Source of the DNA: Fennellomyces sp. T-0311
Lineage: Eukaryota; Mucoromycota; Mucoromycetes; Mucorales; Lichtheimiaceae
Reading direction: 5' to 3'
Assembly: GCA_025266875.1 (NCBI GenBank)
Contig: JALLLT010000034.1
Coordinates: 62,001 to 126,000, forward strand
Length of the DNA: 64,000 nucleotides
Part shown: positions 34,315 to 47,788 of the stretch, in pieces
How the letters are laid out: each line of letters begins with the position of its first letter
How positions within the stretch are numbered: position 1 is the first letter of the stretch
Notes under the pieces: model-generated
What the model was told of the DNA's origin: nothing
Database searches by the model: none
The model's input: the letters and a program-made list of their open reading frames with translations, nothing else
Made by a program: the position numbers and the translations under genes

Positions 34315-34485
34315 GAAGAGACATGATCTTTTGGTCAATCGGAATGGTAAGTACTTCTGTTCAATAAAATGTCACAACTAGGATATCCTAACTATATATT
34401 GGTATTTGATACAGGATGATAGTCGGTATGCTCTACTTGACGCGCTTCAGTCGATCTACTGTTTTGTGATTAAATAGATTTCAGC
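34315..34485 (+). pseudogene. Remnant of a second GH18 chitinase (last two exon ends and their intron)
   Basis: The sequence reads MIFWSIGM, then an intron 34347–34414 (GTAAGT…ACAG) and DDSRYALLDALQSIY. The chitinase at 28–29.8 kb has MMLWSLEM, an intron at the same codon (29643–29712) and DDSQHTLLDALQTIY. The intron branch region CTAAC is shared too. The remnant is shifted near its end and lacks everything upstream. Its 3' part overlaps the stop codon of the methyltransferase gene on the other strand. Confidence 0.8.
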
Positions 34486-35589
34486 AGGTGGCAGTGAAGT
34501 CATCTTCCATTTCCAACCCAACCGGCCGAGATTGTCAAAAAACGCCTTTTCTTCTTCTTCATTCCGTCGTTTGTAACCAAGCACTATATGCATTGCTGGA
34601 TTGTCGTCCATCAGCCTTTGAAGTGTAGCGAGGAGGGCGCCATGGGAGGCTGAATTGTATACAACATCAGCAAGCAGCACCAAGTCCACTTTTAGCCTCT
34701 TATGTTGTGTTCCCCACTCTAGTTCCTCTACCATGGGCTGTACACCTTTGGGTGGCTTCTGCAATGCGAAGTTATGCTTGATGGTCGGTACAGTATCCGC
34801 CAGATCTGTGAGATACATTTTGGATGGCTTGAGCAAGTGAGCATAGTATATGCCTGCAATACCAGTGCCAGATCCGAGCTCGATCACCGTAGTATATCGG
34901 GGCAATCGATTCTCTGCAAGATACTGGCACATCAACAATCCACAATCCCTAAGGTAAAAAAGCATAATACTCATGAATTCCCCTTTTACGCTGAATCCGA
35001 TTCTTATTCCCTTGGGGGAGTTGTGTGAACAATACCATAAGTGCGAACCCATACTTGGCGAGACATCTTCGTGGATCTTGATAGTTTGGTTACCCAGTGA
35101 AACCTGTCGCTCATATTCGTGCGTGGCGGATGATCCGCTTGCTTTGGCTGATAGCTGGAACGGCAAAGACCACACAGGAATGATCCAGTCATCGGCAAGT
35201 CGTCTTGATCCAGCCCATAATGAGTGCGGTTCGCCACTAGCCAGTTCTAGTACCAGTTGAATGGCAACGTTTGGACGAGTTGCCGATCCAGTAACAATCA
35301 ACGAGCTGATCATTGTTCCTCCACCCCTTACAGGATCATATACCAATTGAACAGTATCTTTCTGATTGGTGTTGTTTTTCGCGGATGGAGGTGGTGATGG
35401 AGAGGTGAGTTGGAGCTGTACAGGTGATGTTGCTATGCCACAGGCTAGGCGACATTTTACTGTGAGGGGCTGCCAGTACGAGATCTCACCAAGATCATTT
35501 GTTACGGTCCAGGCAATAGTAAATGGCTTGCCGGGATTAACGATGGTCGGTGGTGGCTTGAGGTACCGTATGTAAAATAAAGATGTCAT
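34456..35589 (-). CDS. Family-16 (METTL21-like) protein methyltransferase with N-terminal extension
   Basis: SAM-dependent methyltransferase expected to act on lysine of a cytosolic protein. Motif I is VIELGSGTGIAGIYYA and the family DxxY-type motif is LLADVVYN. An 87-bp intron (34949–35035, GTATTG…CTTAG) keeps the frame and contains no stop. Removing it joins SHLW to DCGLLMCQYLA, exactly the family consensus around the substrate pocket, and gives about 348 residues instead of 377. The first 150 residues are a beta-rich extension of unknown role (KPFTIAWTVTNDLGEIS). The stop codon lies inside the chitinase remnant of the opposite strand. The exact substrate cannot be told from sequence. Confidence 0.85.
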   Translation of the reverse strand: MTSLFYIRYLKPPPTIVNPGKPFTIAWTVTNDLGEISYWQPLTVKCRLACGIATSPVQLQLTSPSPPPSAKNNTNQKDTVQLVYDPVRGGGTMISSLIVTGSATRPNVAIQLVLELASGEPHSLWAGSRRLADDWIIPVWSLPFQLSAKASGSSATHEYERQVSLGNQTIKIHEDVSPSMGSHLWYCSHNSPKGIRIGFSVKGEFMSIMLFYLRDCGLLMCQYLAENRLPRYTTVIELGSGTGIAGIYYAHLLKPSKMYLTDLADTVPTIKHNFALQKPPKGVQPMVEELEWGTQHKRLKVDLVLLADVVYNSASHGALLATLQRLMDDNPAMHIVLGYKRRNEEEEKAFFDNLGRLGWKWKMTSLPPAEIYLITKQ

Positions 35590-36793
35590 ATGACCTGCAA
35601 TGGAATAGTATGTTTGACAAGGGGTGCTACTGCGTGGGACAACTAGAGAAACCCCGTCGTGTAACTAACTGGCATGCAACCTAACGCTATCTTAGGTAAG
35701 CACGCACTATTTACGTTATTTCGCCGAAAGTAAAGCTTCCAGGACATGTGCAAAGAATTTATAAGTGAAAGATATCCTGTTAATAGTCCTGCTTTGATGG
35801 GTGCTACCTGGCGCGCTGCACATGTGGGGACCAGCGTTTTTTCGTCCAATATGCCACTATTATTACCCAAGAAGTGCAAGGTTGCGATAAGCTAAATGAA
35901 AAAGTAGATCTCACGACACCCGTGAAAGCATCGCTACGACAAATTCAATATTCTCGATAGGCAAAATAATATGTGCTGTTTCACAGTTAACATCATAGAA
36001 GAGGGCCAAAAGGACCATCACGTCATAATTAAGGCTGGAAACGAAGTACCTTAACTTTTGAAGCATATATACCATTATCCTGTATCTTCGTTCCAAATTT
36101 AGTAATAATAATATATAGGGCGTGACATTACTTTAAGGAATAGACTTTAGGGGCACAAGGAAAAGATAAAGAAAAAGTCAATGCGCGCACGCTGTAAGAA
36201 CCAATATACTAGCGTGATTTTTCAAGGCTGTGCAGTGCGCTTGATAAGCACACTTTATCTTTCTTTTGGTATATTTCTCTTTGAGAAGCGCCAAGTTTTC
36301 ATAACTTGAAGCCTTGTACTGCGGATAGCAGCAAATAGTGCTTAACGTACAAATTTATTGAAAGATTGATGTAGCTGCACACTGCGACGGCACTGGCTAG
36401 CTCATCTCGATCCAAGGTATCGCTGGGCTATTTAGCGGGAGAGCGCGCATATGGATGCACACAAACCGAGATAGCACATGCTAAGGCATGGGCCATCGTG
36501 CACTGATGATTTTTTTTCTGTGCCCCGGTCTTCAACAGCGTGGAATGGATCATCGGAATAGGGAAACATTGGCGCATGTAAAATGAAAATGCTGTACAAC
36601 GATGACACTATGTGTAACTTTTGGGGTCATGCATGCAACTTTCAGAAAACGAGAGAATGGCAAGTTAAATTAGGAAATCCAGATCCAGCTAAAAATTAGT
36701 TAGGGTAGCAGCTCTGTGGTTGGGGAAGCATGTGAAAAGGTAGAAGAACGCCTGGTATATTAAGTTATATTTCTATGCTATACACAACAATGC
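35590..36793. other. Intergenic region, 1.2 kb
   Basis: It carries the methyltransferase promoter on one side and the Sec14-like gene's 3' flank on the other. I see no additional gene, RNA or repeat. Confidence 0.5.
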
Positions 36794-38264
<1,471 letters not shown>

Positions 38265-38366
38265 TGCAGAATGTTAGAGATGAAGGGGTTGAAAAGCTGT
38301 AAAAAAAAGTTGAGTTGCACACAGCTCCGCCTTTTATAATTTGGCACACCCCCCAAAAATCTTGGA

Positions 38367-40079
38367 TCAAAGTTTATTGATGCCGTACGTCCTGGCTACC
38401 CTCTCTAATGCGTCACGGTCCTCCACCGCACCGCCCACACGCGCAAACAGCCGTTGCAGCCCTGCCAGCCCCAAAAAACACAGAATAAGGAAACAGGCTT
38501 ACTACAATTTTTGAATATGAGAATCCCACGTTACCTTCAGTGTGTCGTCGCCCTAGAAACATGACCAGCATATCGATTCGCCGGACTTGGCTCAAGCCCA
38601 CAAGCACACTATAAATTTCCTTATCCGTCTTGTACCTGAGCTGCAGTGAGCCACGTCATTCGCTTTCCCACCCGCCATTTTTAATTTACCGCGTGTAGTG
38701 ACTCTCCAGCAGATCCAGCATCTGCTCGAACTGCTCGGACTCCAGCGACGACCGGAACAGCGTCGCATATGCAGCAGGAGGAATCATCTTTCCCCATGCC
38801 CCCGCAGCGGGTTAGCGCGGCCGTCGAAAAGCCCTATTACTCCTGCCTGTCGCTTACCTGGAAGTATTCGTACAGCACGTCCGTGCCACGATGTCGACAC
38901 GCCTTCCAGTCTCGCTCGAACTCCAGGTTGGTCCTCGGGCACACCAGCTTCATTGGTGGAAGCGCTGCAGCTGGCTCGATTTTGCCACTCTTAGTCTCAG
39001 TCACCGGCTCAATAATTTTCTTCGCCGTCGTCTTGGCAACAACCTTGGGGCCGGCGGAGTATGCCTCATCGACGATCGTGATCGGCAGTCTCCTGCGCTC
39101 CACTTTTGCTCTCTCCTTCTGCGCTGGCTTTGCTGCGGCTTTAGGTTCAGCCGTTGCCTTCGTTTCAGATTTTGACACTCCCGATTTGGATGCTGGGCGT
39201 ATCGGCAGCTTGCTTAGCTCGTCCACAAAGATCTTGCTGCCAGGCTCAATGGCTAATCCCTTTTCAAAGTCTACGCCTCTAGTTTCAGTCTCATGTATGC
39301 TCTGGCCTCTGTCTTTTTGGCATTGCTACCTTGCCGAGCCTCCTCCAGTCGACCCAATTCGCGTCGTGCCATACCACGTCGCCACAATGCCTTGATGTTC
39401 ATTGGCTGCAGCTCAAGCGCACGTGTGCAGTCATCGGCCGCCTCGGCATATCTATGTAACACCAAGCATTAGCCTCTGATGGCGACCTGCAAACACTTTC
39501 CGTTAATGTATATCTCACTTTGACAGTTTGAGATACGCCATGGCTCGATTGGTGAAGTAGACCGGTCGATGCTCCTTGCCCTCCGATGTACTCAACTCCA
39601 GCGCACGGGTGTAATGCATGGCCGCTTCCGAGTACCGCTGCTTCTGGAAAGCGCCATTACCCTTTCAAAACAACGCGTTACTTGCCGTGGTGCTTTTGCG
39701 TTTGCGCGACGCATACCTTGTCTTTTTCTTCTTGGGCCTTTTCTTGCAACTGTTTACCCTCCTCTACAGGCGTGCTGCTTCTCTCGCGCTTTTGATGAAG
39801 TTACTAAGAAGCATGATCGCATGCAGTCAAACACACCTTTCTCTTGCAAAAGTAATCAATGGGCTGCGTGGTCTTGTCGATCACTAACTTTGCTTTGGTT
39901 CGAATGGGCGGCAGTGCCTGAGAAATAGCAAAAAAGGTGAGGTGCATTCCAAAGATTGGCTGAGCACTTACATCGTTGCAGACTGACTTCTTTTGCTTCA
40001 ATTGTTCGTCTTTGCCGTGAATGGCGCTCTGCCATGCCATTAGATCGGCCCATGCGGCATCGAGATTGTTGGCAGCCAT
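38367..40079 (-). CDS. RPAP3: RPAP3-like TPR co-chaperone of the R2TP complex
   Basis: R2TP links HSP90 to assembly of RNA polymerases, snoRNPs and PIKK kinases; RPAP3 is the TPR subunit. The start at 40079 gives the RPAP3 N-terminal helix (LDAAWADLMAWQSAIHGKDEQL). The TPR region is split by several introns: EEKDKGNGAFQKQRYSEAAMHYTRALEL, VYFTNRAMAYLKLSK, then YAEAADDCTRALELQPMNIKALWRRGMARRELGRLEEARQDFEKGL. After a Lys/Ala-rich linker comes the RPAP3_C domain (FERDWKACRHRGTDVLYEYFQ, RRIDMLVMFLGRRH), whose last exon (38367 to about 38460) ends VARTYGINKL. Intron phases were checked at the DFEKG and EGLQRL joins. It is divergent from trehalase across 358 bp. Confidence 0.87.
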
Positions 40080-40437
40080 GGTCAGAATGGGAAACGCACG
40101 ACCGAGCGGAGATTCTCTTTGAAAAGTTACTTTCATCCCCTCCCCCATGCGGAAGCAGATGAATTCATGCAGATGATGATACAGACGCAGGTTTCCAAGA
40201 CGACACGGATACATCACGAGGTTCTTTTGAACAATGAGATCATCCACCGTCATCTGGTCTACTGCGGCGCGCCAGTGCACTGCAATTGCTGGCCCGGTGC
40301 TTTTTTTTCTGCAAATACCAGATTCTGAAACAATGCCACGCTACTGAGTTTGTTGCTTGCGCTTTTATAAGCACGGCTTTTTTCGGTTCTCTTTTAAAAC
40401 TACTCTCTTTCCCTCATCGTCCGTTTCAAAGCGAAAA
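40080..40437. promoter_or_regulatory. Shared upstream region of RPAP3 and neutral trehalase
   Basis: A 358-bp divergent promoter. One CCCCT pentamer (40137–40141), the core of yeast-type stress-response elements, is present; a single copy could be chance. A TTTTATAAGCACG stretch lies about 75 bp upstream of the trehalase ATG. Confidence 0.4.
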
Positions 40438-43071
40438 ATGCCTGTGCACGACGACCCCGACGACATCGATGTCCACGCACCGGCATCGACGTATTATACC
40501 AGTGGCAAAAATGCTCGACAGCGCACAAGGACTTACACCGTACGTTCCCACTCTGCACTGGCCACTAGCAGCAGCACTGTATGCTAATGTACACGGGTGT
40601 ATAGAAAAGTCGACTTGAGGTCTCCAGCACCAACAAGGATCTACCACCTTATCGTCGTGCGTCGCATGGTAAAGAAAATTTTTTTGTGTGTTAACATGAC
40701 GTCAAATGACATGGTTTGGGGGACTTGCTGACACAACAAACATTAGACGACAAAAACAAGGCACGCAAGTTCTTAATTGACGTAGAAGAGACACAGCGCG
40801 TCATTCTCGAGCAAGAGGACACTGATGGCGATTATCAAATCACAATCAACGATCTGGGCCCAAAGACGTTTCAGCTTGGTACCGCCGATTCGGGTGGCTA
40901 TCGCAAGATTGACATTCGGGGCACGTACATGCTTTCCAATCTGTTGCAAGAACTCGCCCTTGCCCATGACTATGGCCGCAAGCATATTGTGCTAGATGAG
41001 GCGCGGCTCAACGAAAATCCCGTAGATCGTCTATCACGCATGATCAGGCAAGAATAGCCTTTTTTTTTTCTCCATGACGTTATCGACCCCCCAGCCTGAC
41101 ATAATGCATACTTAGACATCATTTCTGGGATGGCCTCACGCGCCGGATCGATGCAGATAGCATCGAGGTCATCTGTTCAGATCCCAAGAACCGTACTGCG
41201 AACCATAATCCTCGCATTTACATTCCGTACAGCGAGACAGAGGTGTACGAGTACTATAGATCCGTATCCGAGAAACGCTCGCATCTCAACTTGGAGGTCG
41301 TGTACTTGCCCAAGGACATTACGCCTGGATACGTGAAAAGTATCAATGATCGCCCAGGCCTCCTGACATTGGCGATGCAGCGTCAGGTCGATGCCAATGG
41401 TAACGTCAGCTGGCACGGTGTGCCATTTGCTGTGCCTGGAGGCAGATTCAACGAAATGTACGGCTGGGACTCTTATTTTGTTGCGCTGGGCCTTCTCGCT
41501 GATGGTCGTCTGGAGCTCGCTCAAGGCATGGTTGAGAACTTTGCCTACGAGATCAAGCATTATGGCAAGATTCTGAATGCCAATCGCTCTTACTATCTTA
41601 CTCGCTCGCAACCGCCCTTCCTAACAGACATGGCGTTCCGTGTGTACGAACGAATGAGCATACACAATGAAGAGGAGAACAAAAAGTGGCTGCGCGAAGT
41701 ATTAAAGTCGGCCATCAAGGAGTACCACGAAGTCTGGATGACTGAACCTCGTTTGGACAAAAAGACTGGTCTATCACGCTATAGACCAGATGGTCAAGGT
41801 ATCCCTCCTGAAACGGAGGCATCCCATTTTGATCATATCATTGAACCCTACGCCAAGAAGCACGGTGTCTCAATTGAAGCGTTTGACGCCTTATACAACG
41901 ATGGCAAAATCATTGAACCTGAACTGGACGAATACTTTTTGCATGATCGCGCTGTTCGCGAATCCGGCCATGATACGACATATCGCTTCGACAAGGTCTG
42001 CGCCAATCTCGCTACTATAGACTTGAATACCCTCCTGTACAAGTATGAAATCGACATTGCCGACCTCATCTCAAACGTGCTCGATGGTGAACTCACCGAC
42101 TTTAATGGCGAGAAGCAAGTGGCAAGTGTATGGATTGAGCGCGCCAAGAGACGCCAACGCCAAATCGACAAGTATCTATGGAACGAGGAAAAGAGTTTAT
42201 ATTTCGACTACAATACCGTGACTGAGAAGCAAGAAACGTATGAAACTGTCACCGCATTCTGGGCCATGTGGGCCGGTTGTGCCAGCGAGCATCAGGCCAG
42301 AAGGATGGCCAAAAATTCCCTCAGCAAATTCGAAGTGCTTGGTGGTCTCGTTTCTGGTACAGAAGAATCACGCGGCAATATATCAATCGACAGACCCAAT
42401 CGGCAGTGGGATTTCCCATTTGGTTGGGCACCCCATCAAATAATGGCCTGGGAAGGTTTTGAGCGGTATGGCATGAAGGATATAGCACGTCGTCTCGCCT
42501 ACCGATGGCTCTATACGTAAGTATTCTGTATGCATGAAAGTTATGGTTATTGATCATTTATTACAGAATTACAAAGAGTTTTGTGGATTTCAACGGCGTT
42601 GTACCCGAAAAATTCGATGTGGTTGGATTATCACACAAAGTCGAAGTTGAATACGGCAACGTCGGCGTCGACTTCAAGTTTGTGCCGCGCGAAGGTTTTG
42701 GATGGATGAACTCATCGTTCCAGCTTGGTCTCGGGTACTTGAATACACAAATGCGGCGGGCATTGGGCACTTGTACTGTTCCTGATCTGCTATTCGAGAA
42801 GGCAATGGCACGTGAGCATGCGGCACGTACACCTGAAGAAGAATTAGAATGGATGGAGCGACGACGAAGCTCCGTTATTAGTGCACGCAACTTTACTCGC
42901 AATGGCAGTGTTTCTGCCGCCATTACCCGCATAGGTCCTGCTAGTGGCGCCGATAGTACATCTACTAGTCCGTTAGCAAGTCCACTAGGTAGTCCTCTTG
43001 GTAGCCCGCGCAATTTAGTGCCTCCATCCACTGCCAACAGCGGTCACCTTACTCCCCCTTCCTTTGTGTAA
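40438..43071 (+). CDS. NTH1: Neutral (cytosolic) trehalase, GH37
   Basis: Splits trehalose into two glucose during recovery from stress and spore germination. Five exons (40438–40539, 40605–40668, 40747–41047, 41116–42516, 42567–43071) give about 790 residues. An N-terminal protein-kinase-A-type site RRAS lies at residues 51–54, at the join of exons 2 and 3. The calcium-binding loop [12 protein letters not shown] spans residues 80–91. Both trehalase signatures are exact: [15 protein letters not shown] and [10 protein letters not shown]. The third intron (41048–41115) uses a GC donor: AG|GCAAGA; splicing there restores IRHHFWDGL. After the catalytic domain, about 75 extra residues contain RRRSS and a Ser-Pro-rich repeat ([15 protein letters not shown]), longer than typical yeast enzymes. 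Activation by PKA, 14-3-3 and calcium is known for the family and inferred here. Confidence 0.95.
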
Positions 43072-43150
43072 AAATTCCCTCAATATATAGTAGACAGCGA
43101 GTTCTTTTTAGAAAAAGATTAAATAAATATGTACAAAAGTATATAAAGCT

Positions 43151-44428
43151 TTAGAGTTTGGCCACAATCGACTTTTCGTTCAATAGCTTAAGAACACGCT
43201 GGGAGCAACCCCAGCTAGACTGGTAACCATGGGAGCTGTGACCGTAGTTGTGGATAATCGTGACCTTCTTGCCCGTAGCAGCATCTGCACGAACTTCCTT
43301 TTCCAAACGAATACCACCCTTGCGGCCAGGACGGAAACCAAGGTTGACAGACACGATTTTGAATGCCTCGACGCCCTTTCCGTGTGTCAGCTCGGGATAT
43401 GCGTTGTAGCAACGTTGCAAAATAGCCTTGGTAAGCTCCGGTTCAGCATTCAGATTCTTGTTGACCGTATCCATGGTACCACCACAGATCACAGTGCCAT
43501 CACCACGGGGAATAATGTAGGTACAAGTGGTTTCGGTATCGCGATACACTTGCTTGCGAATGTGTGGTGCATCCACCAAAATAGTTTGACCGCGGACAGT
43601 GTACATGTTGGTGTCACGCACATCAACCAAATGCGCAGCACCCAGACCAGTAGCGTTGATCAAAATATCGCAACCCGTCGAATCGATCACTTCCTGCAAA
43701 CTGTTGACAGGGTGTACTCGCTCCACTTTGCCACCAAGCTTAGTCACTTGTTCCACTAACCAATCAAGATACTTCGGAACGCTAAGAGTGTCTGTGCTCG
43801 AAAAAAATTATGGCGTGAGAAACCAGCGACAGTAAAAAAAAACAAATATCCTACACGTCTCAAAGGTATATCCAAACTTGACGCCAGTTGGCAGCTGGTC
43901 CTTCGGGATTTCTGCAAACTATCTGCCCGTAAGCCTCATTGATCTTTCAAATACACTTTGCCTCCTTACCTTAGGATACAATTCGCGAACCCACATGCTG
44001 TCCTCTCCAGCCTTATCCTCGAATTCAGCCATCTGGATGCCAGGGCAATGGATCACACTCGATTCTGGCACGTTCTCAGCAAGTTCCTTGAATACTTTGT
44101 GTGCATCCGTATCGATCTCTGGTTTTTTTTTTAAAAATTTAGTAAAAGAAAAGGACATGGTACTTATTCATTGTTTTTTACCTCGCAAACGAGTATCATT
44201 GCTCGACGCAAACGAAAGGATCGATGCACCGGCCCAAGGTGAAGTATATCCGATTGTTTTGTCGCCAGGAATATACTGTCCGATGACAGTAACATCTTTA
44301 TATCCGGCCCGGAGCAGTTCCACTGCGCTTGTCAAGCCGCTGACACCGGTACCTTTTCCGTTCGGGTTCAACATTTCATTTCGATTTTACCATTAACGCC
44401 ACGTACCGAGAACGACAACCTTGGACAT
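43151..44428 (-). CDS. Peroxisomal D-amino-acid/D-aspartate oxidase
   Basis: FAD enzyme that oxidises D-amino acids to keto acids, ammonia and hydrogen peroxide. Five exons. A tiny first exon (44407–44428) ends VVVLG and joins GTGVSGLTSAVELL to complete the dinucleotide-binding Gly motif. Later exons give PWAGASIL, YLDWLVEQVTKLGG, LINATGLGA, YIIPRGDGTVICGG, NLGFRPGRKGGIRLE and YGHSSHGYQSSWG, the family signature near the C-terminus. The protein ends AKL, a type-1 peroxisomal targeting signal, which fits peroxide production. It is convergent with trehalase (79 bp apart). Fungi use such enzymes to feed on D-amino acids; no inducer site was recognised. Confidence 0.92.
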
Positions 44429-47400
44429 TACGATAGAGAGCTGCTGAAAAAAGGAAAGATACGTTTTTTTTCCCCTTCGCTTTGATCTTTAAAAAGCTTT
44501 GGATCGGCGATTCAATGTTATCTCTAATAAATTCGGCTCAGTATGGAGAAAATCTGCATTAAGGTTTGGGAAAACAAGAGCGCAATTTGTAGTACACGAG
44601 GGAGCTTGTGACCAACACAAACGAAACGGTTTATATTGAGCTAGCGATAACGATAAACGCGGCAAAGTGTTTAAGAGGGGGAGACGCGATAGTGTTACTC
44701 GTCTTCTTTACAACATTGGAAACGTTTCATTTGTCCAGACCAGGAAGAGATTGTTCTCGTGTGCTTTTTCATGCAAATACCTACAATGTGTGGGAAATAA
44801 AGCTTGGACCATTTTAAAGTTGGTTGACATTTATGTGATAAGCAAACGTTTTGCCGATCGAGTATCGGTCACTGTGGTAAAGAAGCAACAATTTTCCGAG
44901 CGCGCGGACGTCACACGAACCTAGCTGCCATCCGTATCTCAAACTCTCTTGCAACTGATACAAGCACATAACGCTTCGTACTATAGCACTTCGTCGCTGG
45001 ATCAAGGTCCCAACTATGAGCTGAACTCAGAAGCGTCAAGCCGTGAAATTTATTGCGAAATTCCTGTCACTTTAGCTTTGAAAGGCGAGAGGGTGCCGGC
45101 TGTGAAGTCCATTTGCTGTCATATACAGAACTCCAATGGTCCCGCTATTTTTGTACGTATTCTGTCTTAATCAATGATAACACAGTGCTCGTTATGTACG
45201 TATGCTTTTTAAGTTCCGAACCCGTTGACGCTGTACAACAAAATTCGCGTATTGGTTCTGTCAGAGAAAGCGTTCAACATCCTTGACAGCATGGATGTAC
45301 TTGGATGATATGAGTTCATTGGTCAAGAATACCAAAGCATGCCTTAAAAACGTCCAAAATAGGACTTTAAGTACGGGCGGGCAGGCCTGGCATTTGCAGG
45401 CCTCGGATACGGTTATCAAATGATTGGGGAGTTTCCACAGGGATCTGGTTACACGATAACTGGTGTTGATGGGCAAGACATGATAATGAATGACTACCAC
45501 GCCAATTAACGCTGTTCAACTTACCCACGGCGCGCTAATCTATAAATATCATAGGCTTTAAGTTAAGATCTGCCTTCGAGTGAAAGGTTAAAGTGTGCAA
45601 GCAAAGATAATATACAGGCAGCATTGTGAAAGTGGGAGTAAAGGCGAAAGATAGAGTGAATCGATACAATGGTACCTGATGCAGTATGTACTCAGCTACC
45701 GTTTTCTTTATTAGGATGCATAAAGTTGAAATGAAATAGAATTCCAGCAAAAGTTGAATTGTATAAGTTCAACGGATAACGTGTGTGGTCGAGCAGTGTG
45801 CTATGCGGTGATACAAAAAAATATTCGTTCTGAAGCATTATGGGCGTCTAGCTTTTGGACATTCTTAGACTTTAGCCTACATACTGTTTAAAGGATATTG
45901 AGCGAAAAAGTTGCTGAAGGAACACAAAGCTAAAGGCATTCCTATGTCATCTTTGATGCGATATCGAATGGCTGGCTTGCCTCTGCTTGCCACTTTGAGT
46001 TTTTGTGCCTTTGACCCTTCGTGTTTGTTGCTTACTGCAATCCGACTTGCCTGCCACACCAAATGAGGCAACAACCTCTTAATGGAAAAAAGGTACTGTT
46101 GTTCGAAAAAAAAAGGGAGTAAGTGAACGGTTGCTTAAGCTAATATAATAATGACTGCACTGTAAATGCCCTTGTTGTATCAAACGGAATAATGCAGTTA
46201 ACTTGACCTCAAGGATCTTGATCATACCTAGTCAAAAGTCCAAGTCAGTAGCTTACATGTGTATTTCGTTAGCTCATACTTTCTATTTCCTTCATTCCAA
46301 CCTACATAATGGACCCCGTTTCACACAGAGTTTCTTTACACAAACAATTTCCTTTTACAACAACGTGTCTGGGTGGGTCGTCGGTCAAGAACACTGTTTG
46401 CTTCCCTGTTTTAGCGTAAAAAAGTTGAAGCTGACGAGAATACTGAAAGAAAAAGATGTCTAAATCGGTCTATTTTTGTCGAATCTAACTTTATTCTGAA
46501 AAAGCGTGTCTCTTCTCTAATTAAAAAAGTGCATTTTTTCCCAGGCAAGAATGATGTGTTTTTCATGTATTTTTCTAAGGAGAATAAACAAGTTTTTCTT
46601 AACCCCATGTCAGTCCGTTATCGTGAATGTACATCACAAGAAAGACAGTTGGTTACGAAGCTAGTCTTTCATCGGCGCGACAAGATAAAACCCTGATTTA
46701 AGGTCGTAAGGTATGCTGTTCAAGATAACGATTGATGATGGGGTCCGATATGAGTGACGCTGACGGCGACGAAGATGGAGATGAAGGATGAACCATGGGC
46801 AGTAGCACATAAAGTTTCATGGCATCCTAGTCGTTACTGCACGCCACGACAACAAGACTGTTGCATGACAATACGCGCAGGAAGCTTCTTTCATGGACCA
46901 TCCGGGGCAATCGGGGGCGCCCCAAGCTAGGTTGGTTAGTACGGGAAACTTGCTGAAGAGAGGGGAAAAAGGGGATTTGTTCATAGGGCAGGCGGTCAGA
47001 GAGGAGAACGTACGCTGGGTACTCTTGCTATAGCCCTGGCCCGTTTTATTAAATTATTTGGTGGCGCTTACGGTCCTGCAAGCTGTCCAGGTCACGCTGA
47101 TCACTTAAGATCTACCCTCAGTGGATGGTCCGGGGGTGTTTCAAAGAGAGGGAAGCGGGTAAAGAGAAAGAATGAAAGAAGCAACCTGTCGTTTGCGCTG
47201 AAAGCCATTGAAAGAGTCAAAGTGCCGAAAGAGAGAGCTCGCCTCCTTTTATACCACCGCCCATTGTTGTCCCAGCAACTCGATCTGTGCAACATAACCT
47301 CCTTCCCGAAATGGAAATTCCCTCCGGTTCATCCTTCATCGCCACCTTCCCGAGCTGAACGTGCTCGCTGCTGGATCGGTCTGCCTTTATTGCAATCCGT

Positions 47401-47788
47401 GATTTTTGCTCGTTCTGTGCACACTTGTTACGTTTCTTAGCGCTCTCCCTTTGCAGATTAAGCATCCCGAGCGACTATACGTGCGATGCTTCTTTAAACG
47501 ACCTCCAGGATAGGTTTATAGGCCATTGCTGACATCCCTAATTATACGTTATCGATGCGTTTCATAGAAACAAATCCATGGTTACTAGTCTAGCAACCTC
47601 CATATACACGTATGACAAGATGTCAGTCAAACCAGGCACCGTACACCGTTGTACGTTCAGTACCGTGCGGTAATACATATTGTGCGCATTTGTACATCAT
47701 AGCCGTCAAATACGCGCAAAGTGTCTAAGCCCTACTGCAATTTCCTGCCATTTTAAACGTCATGTTCAAATTTTACTTACTATGCGGG

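Noticed and set aside
38769..39395. 208-residue plus-strand open frame
   Set aside because: Antisense to RPAP3 coding exons and their Ala/Lys-rich linker; no motif of its own.
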